In this document: piece by piece, positions 51,397 to 61,194 of the stretch
How positions within the stretch are numbered: the stretch's first letter is position 1
How the letters are laid out: every line of letters begins with the position of its first letter
NCBI RefSeq assembly: GCF_002796975.1
Contig: NZ_PEKV01000002.1
Location: 78,854-142,853 of the forward strand
DNA from: Ferrovibrio sp.
GTDB lineage: Bacteria; Pseudomonadota; Alphaproteobacteria; Ferrovibrionales; Ferrovibrionaceae
DNA length: 64,000 bases
Direction: 5' to 3'
The notes under the pieces: generated by a model
Database searches by the model: none
Told to the model about the DNA's origin: nothing
Seen by the model: only the letters and a program-made list of their open reading frames with translations
Translations under genes and position numbers: made by a program

Positions 51397-53664
51397 TCAG
51401 GCGGTGACTGTCACGCCGCTGCGCGCGCCCCGGCGCCACAGGCCGAGGACAACGACCTGCCACGCCAGAGCAATCGCGCCGACGATGAACACCACGTCGC
51501 CGAAGGTGCGAACCCAGCGCAGGGTTTCCAGGAAATCCTGCTGCAGGAATGTGTCGCTGCGCGCATACCACATTCCGGTCGTGACACTCGCCTCGAACTG
51601 GAACATTCCGACCGGCAGCAGGCTGGTGAAAATCATCAGCACCAGCCCCGCATTGAGGCCCCAGAAGCCGACCCGCATCAGCCGCTCGTTGAGCATGATT
51701 TCGGGCCGGATGTAGCGCATGACCAGCAGCACGAAGCCCAAAGCCAGGAAGCCATAGACCCCGAACAACGCCGCATGAGCATGAACCGCGGTGGTATTGA
51801 GTCCCTGGAGATAGAAGAGCGCAACCGGCGTGTTGATCATGAAGCCGAAAACGCCGGCGCCGAGCATGTTCCAGAAGGCGACCGCGACGAAGCAGAACAA
51901 TGGCCAGCGGAGCGCGCGCATCCATGGCGCCCGGTTTCGCAGGCTCCAATGTTCCCACGCCTCGTAGCCAAGGACGACGAGGGGCACGACCTCAAGTGCG
52001 CTGAATGCCGCGCCGACCGCCATGACCGGGGTCGTCGTTCCCGAGAAGTAGAGGTGGTGGAAGGTTCCCGGCACGCCACCGATCATGAATAGCGACGCGG
52101 AAGCGAGGCTCGCCGCGGTTGCCACCCGCTTCGACACCAGCCCCATCGACGCAAAAACGAAGGCTATCGCCGCAGTGGCGAACACTTCAAAAATACCCTC
52201 GACCCACAGGTGAACGACCCACCAGCGCCAATATTCCATGATCGTGATATGCGTGCGTTCGCCATAGAAAAGGCCGGTGCCGTAAAAGAGGCCGATCGCG
52301 ATGGTGGAGACCGTGAGCAAGGCGAGCAGATTTTTGTCGCCCGTTCCGTTGCGCAGCGCGGGCAGCATGCAGCGAAGCATCAGCACCAGCCAGAAGAGCA
52401 GCCCGCCGAAGAGCGCGATCTGCCACAGGCGGCCAAGGTCGAGATACTCATATCCCTGATGGCCCAGCCAGAAGCGAAGTCCATCCGGCATGACCTGCGC
52501 GATGGCCAAGTAATTGCCGATGAACGACCCGGCCACGACCAGGATCAGCGCCCAGAAGAGGATATCGACCCCCAGCTTTTGAAATTTCGGGTCGCCGCCA
52601 TGAATGACCGGCGCGAGGAACAGCCCCGCAGCAAGAAACGCCGTCGCAATCCACATCACGGCGCTTTGAATATGCCAGGTCCGGGTGAGTGCATAGGGAA
52701 ACCACTGCGACACGTCGACGCCGTAGAAGCCCTGCCCCTCGATTGTGTAATGCGCGGTAAAGCCTCCGAGGAAGACCTGGAAAATAAACAGAGCCAGCAC
52801 GACGAACAGATATTTCCCGAGACCGCGTTGCGACGGCGTCAGCGCGGTTACGGTCAGCGGATCGCGTTCCGCCGCAACCAGCGGCGTGTCGTCGTGGCGA
52901 CGCAGAAATGCCCAGCCCCAGATCAGTGTCCCGATCCCTGCGATCAGGATGACGACGCATGCGAGCGACCAGAGGATATTCTCCGGCGTCGGCTGGTTGC
53001 CGATGAGCGGTTCGGGAGGCCAGTTATTCGTATAGGTCGCAGTGGTTCCCGGCCGTTGGGTCGAGGCTGCCCAGGCGGTCCAGAAGAAGAAATCGGTCAG
53101 CTTCTGTCTCTTCTCGGCGCTTGGGAGTGTGTCTTCCTTCATCGCATAATTGTCGCGCATCGCGCGCAATGCGGGATCGCTGCCATAGAGCCGGACGTAA
53201 TGATCGGCGACCAGTGCGATGGCGCGGGCGCGGCGGTCCGATACGGTGACGATGCCGGTGACCGGATCGGCGCTGTTCCGCCGGTATTCCTCTTTCAGCC
53301 GGTAGGTCAGCGACGCCTTCTGCTCGATATCGAGAGCGTCGAATGCCTTGCCATAGCTCTCCTGTGCGGCGAGACCAAGCCAGGCGACCAGTTCGCGGTG
53401 CAGCCAGTCGGCCGACCAGTCGGGTGCCTGATAGGCCCCATGCCCCCAGACCGAACCGAGCTGCATGCCGCCCGTACTCTGCCACGCCGCCTGCCCCGCC
53501 AGGATGTCATCGCCGGTCATCAGCACGTTGCCGGACGCCGTGACCACCTGAGCCGGGATCGGCGGTACCTCGCGATAGATCTCTCTGCCCGATATGCCCA
53601 GAATGGCGAAAGTTACGACCAGGACTGCGATCAATACCAACCAAAGCTTGCGGTATTCGTTCAT
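51397..53664 (-). CDS. norB: Quinol-dependent nitric oxide reductase (qNOR)
   Basis: A 755-residue membrane enzyme of the heme-copper oxidase family that reduces two NO to N2O using quinol. An N-terminal extension of about 240 residues (from MNEYRKLWLVLIAVLVVTFA, with HGAYQAPDWSADWLHREL) replaces the separate NorC. The catalytic part has about 12 helices with metal-binding His such as in HLYFSGTTTP and HAHAALFGVYGF. The start at 53664 has GGGGG upstream; a further 24 codons in frame are not supported. No norC, norD or NO regulator gene is near, so the role is probably NO detoxification. It lies between an HTH gene and tRNA-Glu. Confidence 0.94.
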   Translation of the reverse strand: MNEYRKLWLVLIAVLVVTFAILGISGREIYREVPPIPAQVVTASGNVLMTGDDILAGQAAWQSTGGMQLGSVWGHGAYQAPDWSADWLHRELVAWLGLAAQESYGKAFDALDIEQKASLTYRLKEEYRRNSADPVTGIVTVSDRRARAIALVADHYVRLYGSDPALRAMRDNYAMKEDTLPSAEKRQKLTDFFFWTAWAASTQRPGTTATYTNNWPPEPLIGNQPTPENILWSLACVVILIAGIGTLIWGWAFLRRHDDTPLVAAERDPLTVTALTPSQRGLGKYLFVVLALFIFQVFLGGFTAHYTIEGQGFYGVDVSQWFPYALTRTWHIQSAVMWIATAFLAAGLFLAPVIHGGDPKFQKLGVDILFWALILVVAGSFIGNYLAIAQVMPDGLRFWLGHQGYEYLDLGRLWQIALFGGLLFWLVLMLRCMLPALRNGTGDKNLLALLTVSTIAIGLFYGTGLFYGERTHITIMEYWRWWVVHLWVEGIFEVFATAAIAFVFASMGLVSKRVATAASLASASLFMIGGVPGTFHHLYFSGTTTPVMAVGAAFSALEVVPLVVLGYEAWEHWSLRNRAPWMRALRWPLFCFVAVAFWNMLGAGVFGFMINTPVALFYLQGLNTTAVHAHAALFGVYGFLALGFVLLVMRYIRPEIMLNERLMRVGFWGLNAGLVLMIFTSLLPVGMFQFEASVTTGMWYARSDTFLQQDFLETLRWVRTFGDVVFIVGAIALAWQVVVLGLWRRGARSGVTVTA

Positions 53665-53764
53665 AACAGCCCCCTGTTTTTCAAAACCGGTAATTTTAGG
53701 GATCGCGCGGTCGCGGCGGAATGTGCCTGCCAGCACCGCAGTTCCAGCGGCGGGAGGCCCTGAA

Positions 53765-53778
53765 CTTTCCTGGGAAAG
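53765..53778. promoter_or_regulatory. CTTTCC-TG-GGAAAG palindrome upstream of norB
   Basis: A perfect 14-base palindrome about 100 bases upstream of the norB start. No FNR-type (TTGAT-N4-ATCAA) box was found. Its role is a guess. Confidence 0.25.
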
Positions 53779-53833
53779 GCTCTAAGCGAGTCAGGTTTGG
53801 TGCGATTACAATGCCTTAATAGGCTTGGCCCGT

Positions 53834-53850
53834 CCAGCTAAGTTAGCTGG
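53834..53850 (-). other. Perfect hairpin overlapping the tRNA-Glu 3' end
   Basis: CCAGCTAA-G-TTAGCTGG on the plus strand; the CCA of the tRNA forms part of one arm. There is no T-run, so it could be a processing or termination structure. Confidence 0.4.
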
Positions 53851-53923
53851 CGACCCCAACGGGAGTCGAACCCGTGTCTTCACCGTGAAAGGGTGACGTC
53901 CTAGGCCTCTAGACGATGGGGTC
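53848..53923 (-). tRNA. tRNA-Glu (anticodon TTC)
   Basis: A 76-base cloverleaf on the minus strand. The 5' end is at 53923 (GACCCC) and pairs with GGGGTC near 53852-53857. The anticodon loop CTTTCAC carries TTC. The T-loop region is GGTTCGACT, and GCCA is encoded at 53848-53851. Despite its place beside an accessory-type gene, no 3'-end duplicate was seen in the window. Confidence 0.95.
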
Positions 53924-54234
53924 GGCCTGTGGCTGGCCGAATCAAATGACCCGGCAGCAGCATCGGTTGCCCGATGCGAGGCGCTGTGTAGCGGTAACCC
54001 TTCCACAAATCAATAGCCGCTCCGGGCTTCTCATCCGCGCATTCTCTGCCCGCAGCCCACCCCCAGCGGAGCCGGGCCATGGAGGCCGCGAACCTCCCCG
54101 AACCAATTTCTGAAATGGTCCGTCGCTCGGGCACCAAAAATGACCGAAGAGGCAGCAAAATGCGTGTTTATTTGGCAATTAAAGCAAAGAATTCGTATTG
54201 TCGTAGCTAAACCATTGGGTTTAGGTTCGACGCC
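53924..54234. other. Intergenic region between tRNA-Glu and the GntR gene
   Basis: 311 bases, no gene found. It must hold the tRNA-Glu promoter (minus direction) and the GntR promoter (plus, AT-rich near 54150-54230). No FadR-type operator could be read with confidence. Short frames here lack support. Confidence 0.6.
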
Positions 54235-55005
54235 ATGAACGATATGTCGCCCCCTGCCCCCCCGCGTGTCTCCACGGCTGCCGAAGCCCTGGGCGTGCTG
54301 CGCAAACTGCTGATCGAACACGCCCCGCATCCTGAAACGCCGCTGCCGACCGAGCGCGATCTCTCTGCCCGCATGGGCGTGAGTCGCCGCGTGATCCGCC
54401 AGGCGCTGGCCGAACTGGAAGCCGAGGGCAAGATCTGGCGCCGCCAGGGCAAGGGCACCTTCATCGGTCCCGCCCCGGCCGCCTCGGCGCCCAGCTTGAG
54501 CCGTCTCGCCAGCCGCACGAATTTCTACGAGATCATGGAAGTGCGCCTGCATATCGAGCCGAGCATGGCGCAGCTGGCGGCACATCGCGCCAGCGCCGAC
54601 CAGATCGCGATGATCCGCCGCCTCGCCGAACGCATCGCCACCGCCAGCATCGACACCGAGCCGGCGACACTGGAACGCTGGGACAGCGCGTTTCATCGCA
54701 GCCTGGCCGAAGCCGCCGGCAACCGCCTGCTGCTCGACCTGTTCGAGGTGATCGACAAGATCCGCAACGACACCTCGTGGCAGAGCATGCGCGCCCGTGC
54801 CCGCACGCCCGATGGCAAGACCCGCTCGGCGCAGCAGCATCTGGCGATTGCCGAAGCGATTGCCGCGCGCGACGGCAACCAGGCGGCGCAGATCATGCGC
54901 GCGCATATCGCCACGCATCAGGAAGCCCTGCTGAAGGCGATGAACCACGCGCCGGGCGGTTCGGTCGCCCAGCCAGCCGCCATGCCGGCGACGGCTGCGG
55001 AATAA
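54235..55005 (+). CDS. GntR/FadR-family transcriptional regulator
   Basis: A 256-residue regulator. The N-terminal winged helix is at about residues 20-80 (PLPTERDLSARMGVSRRVIR, then QALAELEAEGKIWRRQGKGT). The C-terminal FCD effector domain follows with an Asp/His pattern for a metal (ERWDSAFHRSLAEAAGNRLL and later HLAIAEAIAARDGNQAAQIM). It is the first gene of the cluster and 43 bases before the gamma-glutamyltransferase-like gene, so it probably controls the cluster in response to a small carboxylated ligand. Confidence 0.92.
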   Translation: MNDMSPPAPPRVSTAAEALGVLRKLLIEHAPHPETPLPTERDLSARMGVSRRVIRQALAELEAEGKIWRRQGKGTFIGPAPAASAPSLSRLASRTNFYEIMEVRLHIEPSMAQLAAHRASADQIAMIRRLAERIATASIDTEPATLERWDSAFHRSLAEAAGNRLLLDLFEVIDKIRNDTSWQSMRARARTPDGKTRSAQQHLAIAEAIAARDGNQAAQIMRAHIATHQEALLKAMNHAPGGSVAQPAAMPATAAE

Positions 55006-55048
55006 TGCACAGCGCTTGTCTCTTCCTTTTTCTGTTCCGGATCGTGCC

Positions 55049-56869
55049 ATGACAGTTCCTTTCGCCTTCACCACCCGTCCCGAGATCAAGGGCAATTTCG
55101 GTGTCGTCGCCACCACGCACTGGATCGCCTCGTCCACGGCGATGGGCGTGCTGGAGCGCGGCGGCAATGCGTTTGACGCCGCCGTCACCGCCGCCTTCGT
55201 GCTGCATATGGTCGAGCCGCATCTGAATGGCGCCGGCGGCGACCTGCCGGCTTTGCTGTGGAGCGCGAAAAAGCAGAAGATCGAAGTGCTGTGCGGCCAG
55301 GGTCCGGCGCCGGAGAAAGCCAGCATCGCGCATTTCAAGTCGCTCGGCCTCGACCTGATCCCCGGCTCCGGGCTTCTCGCCCCCTGCGTGCCCGGCGCGG
55401 TGGATGGCTGGCTGCTGATGCTGCGCGACTACGGCACCATCGATATCGCCGATGCGCTGGCGCCCGCCATTCATTATGCCGAGATCGGTGCGCCGCTAGT
55501 GCCGCGCGTGATCGACACGATTGCCACCGTGCAGAAGCTGTTCCAGGACGAATGGAAGACGTCTGCCGCACTGTGGCTCGATAAGACCGGCGCGCTGCCG
55601 AAGCCCTATGCGCTGTTCAGGCAGCCGGGGCTGGCTGCCACCTATCGCAAGCTGGTCGCCGCCGGTGCGGGCAGCCGCGAGCAGCGCATCGAAGCCGCGC
55701 GCAAAGCCTGGCGCGAAGGTTTTGTCGCCGAGGCCATCGACAAATATGTCGCCAATACGGAAGCCATGGATGCCTCGGGCAAGCGGCATCGCGGCGTGCT
55801 GTCGGGCAACGACATGGCGAAATGGCAGGCGCATATCGAAGCGCCGCTGACCTACGACTACCAGGACTGGACGGTGGCGAAAGCTGGCCCGTGGAGCCAG
55901 GGGCCGGCTTTCCTGCAGCAGCTCGCCATCCTGAAGCATTTCGATCTCTCGGCCATGGACCCGGCCGGGCCTGAGTTTGTGCACACGCTGGTCGAGGCGT
56001 CGAAGCTGGCCTTCGCCGACCGCGAAGCCTGGTATGGCGATCCCGACCATGTCGAGGTGCCAATGGCCGCCCTGCTGTCGGATACCTATAACGCGGCGCG
56101 TGCGAAACTCATTACCGACAAGGCCTCGCTCGAACTGCGCCCCGGCGATCCGATGGGCAAGGCGGCGAAACTGACCTCGATCAAGGCCGGTGAGGCCGGC
56201 GGTGTCGGTGTCGGCGAACCCACGGTGGGGCGTCTGGCCGGCAGCGACGGCAAGGTGACGGCGCGCGGTGCGGCCAGCGGCGATACCTGCCATATCGACG
56301 TGATCGACAAATGGGGCAACATGGTTTCGGCCACGCCGTCAGGCGGCTGGCTGCAATCCTCGCCGCTGATCCCGGAGCTCGGTTTTTGCCTCGGCACCCG
56401 CGCGCAGATGTTCTGGCTCGAAGAGGGCCTGCCGAATTCGCTCAAGCCCGGCAAGCGCCCGCGCACGACGCTCTCTCCGTCGATGGCGCTGCGCGACGGC
56501 AAGCCGGCGCTCGCCTTCGGCACGCCGGGTGGCGACCAGCAGGACCAGTGGTCGCCGCAGTTGTTCCTGAAAGTGGTGCATCATGGCATGAACCTGCAGG
56601 AAGCCATCGACAGCCCGGCCTGGCACAGCGAGCATTTCCCCTCGTCCTTCTATCCGCGCGCCGCCAAGCCCGGCCATCTCGGCCTTGAAGGCCGTTTCCC
56701 GAAGGAGACCATCGAGGCACTGAAGGCGCGCGGCCACAAGGTCGAGGTCGGCGGCGACTGGTCGGAAGGCCGGCTCACCGCCTGTGGCACCACCGAGACG
56801 CCCGAAGGCACGCTGCTGACCGCCGGCGCCAATCCGCGCGGCATGCAGGGCTACGCGGTGGGTCGGTGA
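55049..56869 (+). CDS. Gamma-glutamyltransferase family protein, cytosolic type
   Basis: A 606-residue Ntn hydrolase of the GGT family. The start at 55049 has only a weak ribosome site; no signal peptide is present, unlike classical GGT. The N-terminal part shows VATTHWIASSTAMGVLERGG, then NAFDAAVTAAFVLHMVEPH and NGAGGDLPALLW. The likely nucleophile is Thr 413 in SGDTCHIDVIDKWGN, where classical enzymes read T-T-H; here it is T-C-H. It is followed by GGDQQDQWSPQLFLKVVHHG, so autocatalytic cleavage is possible. The context with a dipeptide ABC transporter and a DUF1028 protein suggests that it hydrolyses an imported amide or gamma-glutamyl compound. Confidence 0.87.
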   Translation: MTVPFAFTTRPEIKGNFGVVATTHWIASSTAMGVLERGGNAFDAAVTAAFVLHMVEPHLNGAGGDLPALLWSAKKQKIEVLCGQGPAPEKASIAHFKSLGLDLIPGSGLLAPCVPGAVDGWLLMLRDYGTIDIADALAPAIHYAEIGAPLVPRVIDTIATVQKLFQDEWKTSAALWLDKTGALPKPYALFRQPGLAATYRKLVAAGAGSREQRIEAARKAWREGFVAEAIDKYVANTEAMDASGKRHRGVLSGNDMAKWQAHIEAPLTYDYQDWTVAKAGPWSQGPAFLQQLAILKHFDLSAMDPAGPEFVHTLVEASKLAFADREAWYGDPDHVEVPMAALLSDTYNAARAKLITDKASLELRPGDPMGKAAKLTSIKAGEAGGVGVGEPTVGRLAGSDGKVTARGAASGDTCHIDVIDKWGNMVSATPSGGWLQSSPLIPELGFCLGTRAQMFWLEEGLPNSLKPGKRPRTTLSPSMALRDGKPALAFGTPGGDQQDQWSPQLFLKVVHHGMNLQEAIDSPAWHSEHFPSSFYPRAAKPGHLGLEGRFPKETIEALKARGHKVEVGGDWSEGRLTACGTTETPEGTLLTAGANPRGMQGYAVGR

Positions 56870-56876
56870 ACCGCGG

Positions 56877-57584
56877 ATGACCTGGTCGATCGTCGCCCGC
56901 GATCCTGCCACCGGCACCTTCGGTGTCGCCGTTACCACAAAATTCTTCGCCGTCGGCGCCATGTGCCCGCATGCGATGAGCGGCGTGGGCGCACTGGCGA
57001 CGCAGGCCTTCCTCAACCCGACCTGGGGGCCGCGCGGCTTGCGCATGCTGCGCGATGAACTGCCGGCCACCGAAGTCATGCGCTGGCTGGTGGCGTCTGA
57101 CGACGGCCGCGAGGCACGACAGCTTCATGTGGTCGACCGTGATGGCAATACGGCGGCGCATACCGGCAAGGACTGCATCGGCTGGTGCGGGCATAAAACG
57201 GGCGACGGCTTCTCGGTCGCCGGCAACATGCTGGCCGGCGAAAGCGTAGTGAGTGCCACCTATGCCAGCTTCGCCGCCAGCACAAAGCCCTTCGCCGAAC
57301 GTTTCCTCGATGCGCTGGATGCCGGCCAGGCCGAAGGCGGCGACAAGCGCGGCAAGCAGTCGGCGGCACTGATCATCCATACCGACCAGGATTATCCGGC
57401 GCTCTCTTTACGCGTCGACGATCATGCCGAGCCTCTTATGGAACTGCGTCGGCTCTATGGCGTGTCGCGCGGACGGCCGGCCGCTTTCACGAAATTCTAT
57501 GCCACGCGCGACAATCCGAGCGGCATCTGGGACCGCGCGCTGGTCGAAGCTGAAGTGGCGCGTTTAGAGGCGGAGCAGCGCTGA
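56877..57584 (+). CDS. DUF1028 family protein (Ntn-hydrolase-like)
   Basis: A 235-residue protein. The N-terminus TWSIVARDPATGTFGVAVTT and AVGAMCPHAMSGVGALATQA with FLNPTWGPRGL are family marks. The fold is related to Ntn amidohydrolases but the substrate is unknown; it often sits beside Ggt-like and peptide transport genes. It lies between ggt (7 bases) and the DppD-like gene (overlap 1 base). Confidence 0.9.
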   Translation: MTWSIVARDPATGTFGVAVTTKFFAVGAMCPHAMSGVGALATQAFLNPTWGPRGLRMLRDELPATEVMRWLVASDDGREARQLHVVDRDGNTAAHTGKDCIGWCGHKTGDGFSVAGNMLAGESVVSATYASFAASTKPFAERFLDALDAGQAEGGDKRGKQSAALIIHTDQDYPALSLRVDDHAEPLMELRRLYGVSRGRPAAFTKFYATRDNPSGIWDRALVEAEVARLEAEQR

Positions 57585-58552
57585 TGGCCCTGCTGGAAGT
57601 CGACGACCTGCGCACGCATTTCGCCACCGAGGGCGGCGGCGAGTTCCGCGCGGTCGATGGCATCAGCTTCGCGGTCGAAGCCGGCAAGACGCTCGGCATC
57701 GTCGGCGAGAGCGGCTGCGGCAAGTCGGTCACCTCGCTCACTGTGATGGGGCTCCTGCCGGCGCGCGGCGCGCGTATCGCGGGCGGCAGCATCCGTTTCG
57801 ATGGCCGCGACCTGCGCGATCTGCCGGCCGGCAAACTGCGCGACCTGCGCGGTAGCCGCCTGGCGATGATCTTCCAGGAACCGATGACCTCGCTCAATCC
57901 GGCCTACACGATCGGCGACCAGATCATGGAAGGCCTGACCCGTCACAAGGGACTGACGGCAGCGCAGGCGCGCGAGCAGGCCATCGCCATGCTGCGCAAG
58001 GTGAAGATTCCCGCACCGGAGAAGCGCGTCGACGATTATCCGCACCAGCTTTCGGGCGGCATGCGCCAGCGCGCCATGATCGCCATGGCTTTGGCCTGCG
58101 GCCCGGAACTGCTGATTGCCGACGAGCCGACCACGGCGCTGGATGTCACTGTTCAAGCTCAGATACTGGACCTGCTTCGTGAACTGCAGCGCGATCTCGG
58201 CACCGCCATCATGCTGATCAGCCACGATATGGGCGTGATTGCCGAGATGGCCGATCATGTCGCGGTGATGTATGCCGGACGGATCGTCGAACAGGCTTCG
58301 GTGGAACAATTGTTTGACGCGCCGCAGCATCCCTACACCATCGGGCTTCTCGGCTCGATCCCGCGCCTCGACCAGACCAAAGACCGCCTCGCCTCCATCG
58401 AAGGCAGCGTGCCGGATCCGAGCGATCCGCCGCCCGGCTGCAGCTTCAGCCCGCGCTGCCCGTTTGCCGAAGCGCAATGCCGCGCGGCGCCGCCTGCCCT
58501 GCGCGACGTGCTGCCGGGTCATGCGGTGGCCTGCTGGAAGGCGCCGCTATGA
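57584..58552 (+). CDS. Peptide ABC transporter ATP-binding protein, DppD/OppD type
   Basis: A 322-residue ATPase. Walker A is [10 protein letters not shown], the signature is [15 protein letters not shown], and Walker B is [12 protein letters not shown]. The C-terminal extension has the oligopeptide motif with Cys ([17 protein letters not shown]) that holds an iron-sulfur or zinc site in this subfamily. Forms a pair with the next ATPase (overlap ATGA). Confidence 0.95.
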   Translation: MALLEVDDLRTHFATEGGGEFRAVDGISFAVEAGKTLGIVGESGCGKSVTSLTVMGLLPARGARIAGGSIRFDGRDLRDLPAGKLRDLRGSRLAMIFQEPMTSLNPAYTIGDQIMEGLTRHKGLTAAQAREQAIAMLRKVKIPAPEKRVDDYPHQLSGGMRQRAMIAMALACGPELLIADEPTTALDVTVQAQILDLLRELQRDLGTAIMLISHDMGVIAEMADHVAVMYAGRIVEQASVEQLFDAPQHPYTIGLLGSIPRLDQTKDRLASIEGSVPDPSDPPPGCSFSPRCPFAEAQCRAAPPALRDVLPGHAVACWKAPL

Positions 58553-59616
58553 CGAACCTGCTGGAAGTCCGCGACCTGACCAAGCATTTCACCGCGCGCA
58601 CCAACTGGTTCGGCCGCCCTGTCAGCTTCGTCAATGCCGTCGACGATGTCAGCTTCGACCTGAAAGCCGGCGAGACGCTGAGTCTCGTGGGCGAAAGCGG
58701 CTGCGGCAAGTCGACCACCGGCCGGCTGTTACTCCGCCTGATCGATCCCACTGCCGGCTCCATTCGCTTCGAGGGCCGCGACATCACGCAGCTGACCGGC
58801 ACGGCGCTCCGGGACCTGCGCCGCGAGATGCAGCTGGTCTTCCAGGACCCCTATGCCTCGCTCAATCCGCGCATGACGGTGGGCGATATCCTGGCCGAGC
58901 CGCTGATGCTGCATGGCATGGTGCCGGCCGGCCAGCGCAAGGCCCGCGTCGAGGAACTGCTCGGCCTGGTCGGGCTGCGTGCCTCTCACGCGCGCCGTTA
59001 TCCGCATGAATTCTCTGGCGGCCAGCGCCAGCGCGTCGGCATCGCCCGTGCGCTTGCGGTCGAGCCCAGGCTGATCGTCTGCGACGAAGCCGTCTCGGCG
59101 CTCGATGTCTCGGTGCAGGCCCAGGTACTGAACCTGCTGAAGGACCTGCAGGCGCGGCTTGGCATCGCCATGGTGTTTATCGCGCATGACCTCGCCGTGG
59201 TGCGCCATATCTCGCAGCGCATCGCCGTGATGTATCTCGGCAATATCGTCGAGATCGCGCCGACGGCCGAGCTGTTCACGCGACCGCAGCATCCCTATAC
59301 CCGCGCGCTGCTCTCGGCCATCCCGGTGCCGCAGCCCAAGGCTGCGCGCCAGCGCATGATTCTGACCGGCGACGTGCCGAGCCCGATCAATCCGCCGAGC
59401 GGCTGCCGCTTTCACACGCGCTGCCCCTTCGCCACCGATCTGTGCAAGCAGACAGCGCCGGCAATGGAAACAACATCACAGGGCCACAGCGTCGCCTGCC
59501 ATCACTGGCGCGAACTGCCCGTCGCCGCTCCGCTGCCGGTCGAAGGCGACAGCGCAGGCGCCGCGCGCCTGGCCCGGCTGCAGGCCCGTTTTACCGAAAC
59601 CGCATCGCAATCATAA
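58549..59616 (+). CDS. Peptide ABC transporter ATP-binding protein, DppF/OppF type
   Basis: A 355-residue ATPase. Walker A is [13 protein letters not shown], the signature is [15 protein letters not shown], and Walker B is [12 protein letters not shown]. The C-terminal Cys motif is [18 protein letters not shown]. The start at 58549 overlaps the preceding stop; the open frame starts earlier but only inside the neighbouring gene. Confidence 0.95.
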   Translation: MTNLLEVRDLTKHFTARTNWFGRPVSFVNAVDDVSFDLKAGETLSLVGESGCGKSTTGRLLLRLIDPTAGSIRFEGRDITQLTGTALRDLRREMQLVFQDPYASLNPRMTVGDILAEPLMLHGMVPAGQRKARVEELLGLVGLRASHARRYPHEFSGGQRQRVGIARALAVEPRLIVCDEAVSALDVSVQAQVLNLLKDLQARLGIAMVFIAHDLAVVRHISQRIAVMYLGNIVEIAPTAELFTRPQHPYTRALLSAIPVPQPKAARQRMILTGDVPSPINPPSGCRFHTRCPFATDLCKQTAPAMETTSQGHSVACHHWRELPVAAPLPVEGDSAGAARLARLQARFTETASQS

Positions 59617-59633
59617 ACAGGAGAGGCAGACAG

Positions 59634-61139
59634 ATGAAAAAGACTGCATTGGCGGCGATTGCCGCAGTACTGGTACTGGGCGCTGGCGGCGCATCGGCCC
59701 AGACGCTGAAATTCGGCCTGGCCGAAGACCCGGACGCGCTCGATCCAACGCTGGCCCGCACTTTCGTTGGCCGCCTGGTCTTCTCGGCCTTGTGCGACAA
59801 GCTGGTCGACATCTCGCCCGACCTCAAGGTCGTGCCGCAGCTGGCCACCGAATGGAAATGGTCGGCCGACAACAAGAGCCTGACCTTCAAGCTGCGTCCG
59901 AACGTGACCTTCCATGACGGCGAGAAATTCGATGCCGCCGCGGTGAAGTACAATATCGAGCGCCACAAGACCATGCAGGGTTCGCAGCGCCGCGGCGAAC
60001 TCTCGGCCGTCACCTCGGTCGAGGTGGTCGATCCGCTGACCGTCAAGCTCAACACCTCGGCGCCCTTCGCCCCGCTGCTGGCCACGCTGACCGACCGCGC
60101 CGGCATGATGATCTCGCCCAAGGCGGGTCAGGCGCTGGGCGACAAGTTCGCCACCGCACCGGTCTGCGCCGGCCCGTTCAAGTTCGTCGAACGCGTGGCG
60201 CAGGACCGTATCGTGGTCGAGAAATATGACGGCTACTGGAACAAGGCCAATGTGCATTTCTCGCGCATCGAGTTCCGCCCGTTCATCGACGCCACCGTGC
60301 GTCTCGCCAATCTGCGCTCGGGCCAGCTTGACTTCCTCGAACGTCTCGCTGCCACCGATGCCAAGGCGGTGCAGAAGGACAGCAAGCTGAAATTCGCCTC
60401 GATCACGGAAATCGGCTACTACGGCATCACCATCAATATCGGCAAGAGCGAGAAGTCGAAGACCTCGGCGCTGGGCTCCAATCCGAAGATCCGTGAAGCC
60501 TTCGAGCTGTCGCTTGACCGCAACGGCATCAACAAGGTGGTGTTCGACGGCCTGGCCACGCCGGGCAACCAGTGGGTCGCGCCGAACAGCCCCTACTATG
60601 CCAAGTCGGTACCTGTTCCGAAGCGCGATGTCGCGAAAGCCAAGGCACTGCTGAAGGAAGCCGGCAATCCGAACCCCGTGGTCAACCTGGTGACGCCGAC
60701 CACGACGGATGCCAGCAAGATCGCGCAGGTGGTGCAGGCGATGGCGAAGGAAGCCGGCTTCGATGTCCGCATCCAGGCCACTGAGTTTGCCACCTCGCTG
60801 AACATGGCCGACAAGGGCGACTTCGAGGCCTATATCCTGGCCTGGAGCGGTCGCCCCGATCCGGACGGCAATCTCTACAGCTTCCACGCCTGCAAGCAGC
60901 CACTGAACTATTCCGGTATGTGCAACCCGGCGCTGGATGAGGTGCTGAACGACAGTCGCCTGACCACCGACATGACCCAGCGCCAGGCGGCCTGGGACAA
61001 GGCGGCGAAGATCGTCAGTGCCGAGCGGCCGATCATCTACCTGCTGCACCGCAAGTGGCTCTATGCCCATAGAGCCAAGCTGACCGGGTTCAAGGAATAT
61101 CCGGACGGCCTGGTCCGCTTCGTCGGCATGAAGATGTAA
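59634..61139 (+). CDS. Peptide ABC transporter substrate-binding protein, family 5
   Basis: A 501-residue periplasmic protein. The signal peptide is KKTALAAIAAVLVLGAGGAS, then AQ. The mature part shows LKFGLAEDPDALDPTLARTF and the family pattern LTFKLRPNVTFHDGEKFDAA. Such receptors bind di- or oligopeptides, glutathione or other compounds. It is preceded by GGAGAGGCAGAC and followed by a strong hairpin before the permease genes. Confidence 0.94.
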   Translation: MKKTALAAIAAVLVLGAGGASAQTLKFGLAEDPDALDPTLARTFVGRLVFSALCDKLVDISPDLKVVPQLATEWKWSADNKSLTFKLRPNVTFHDGEKFDAAAVKYNIERHKTMQGSQRRGELSAVTSVEVVDPLTVKLNTSAPFAPLLATLTDRAGMMISPKAGQALGDKFATAPVCAGPFKFVERVAQDRIVVEKYDGYWNKANVHFSRIEFRPFIDATVRLANLRSGQLDFLERLAATDAKAVQKDSKLKFASITEIGYYGITINIGKSEKSKTSALGSNPKIREAFELSLDRNGINKVVFDGLATPGNQWVAPNSPYYAKSVPVPKRDVAKAKALLKEAGNPNPVVNLVTPTTTDASKIAQVVQAMAKEAGFDVRIQATEFATSLNMADKGDFEAYILAWSGRPDPDGNLYSFHACKQPLNYSGMCNPALDEVLNDSRLTTDMTQRQAAWDKAAKIVSAERPIIYLLHRKWLYAHRAKLTGFKEYPDGLVRFVGMKM

Positions 61140-61143
61140 TGCC

Positions 61144-61173
61144 CCGGAGGGCGCGCTTCAGCGCGCCCTCCGG
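61144..61173 (+). terminator. Strong hairpin between the binding-protein and permease genes
   Basis: CCGGAGGGCGCGC (61144-61156), 4-base loop, GCGCGCCCTCCGG (61161-61173), followed by CTCTCTTTCG, which is only weakly T-rich. It may trim or partially stop transcription so that the binding protein is made in excess over the permeases. Confidence 0.75.
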
Positions 61174-61194
61174 CTCTCTTTCGTAAAGTCCAAG

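Noticed and set aside
52210-53763. 517-codon frame opposite the NO reductase
   Set aside because: Antisense shadow of norB without ribosome site or family pattern.
51114-53923. Integration element at tRNA-Glu
   Set aside because: No duplicate of the tRNA 3' end, no integrase and no transposase gene in the window.
59502-61070. 522-codon frame opposite the peptide-binding protein
   Set aside because: Antisense shadow; the plus strand has signal peptide, family motifs and operon context.
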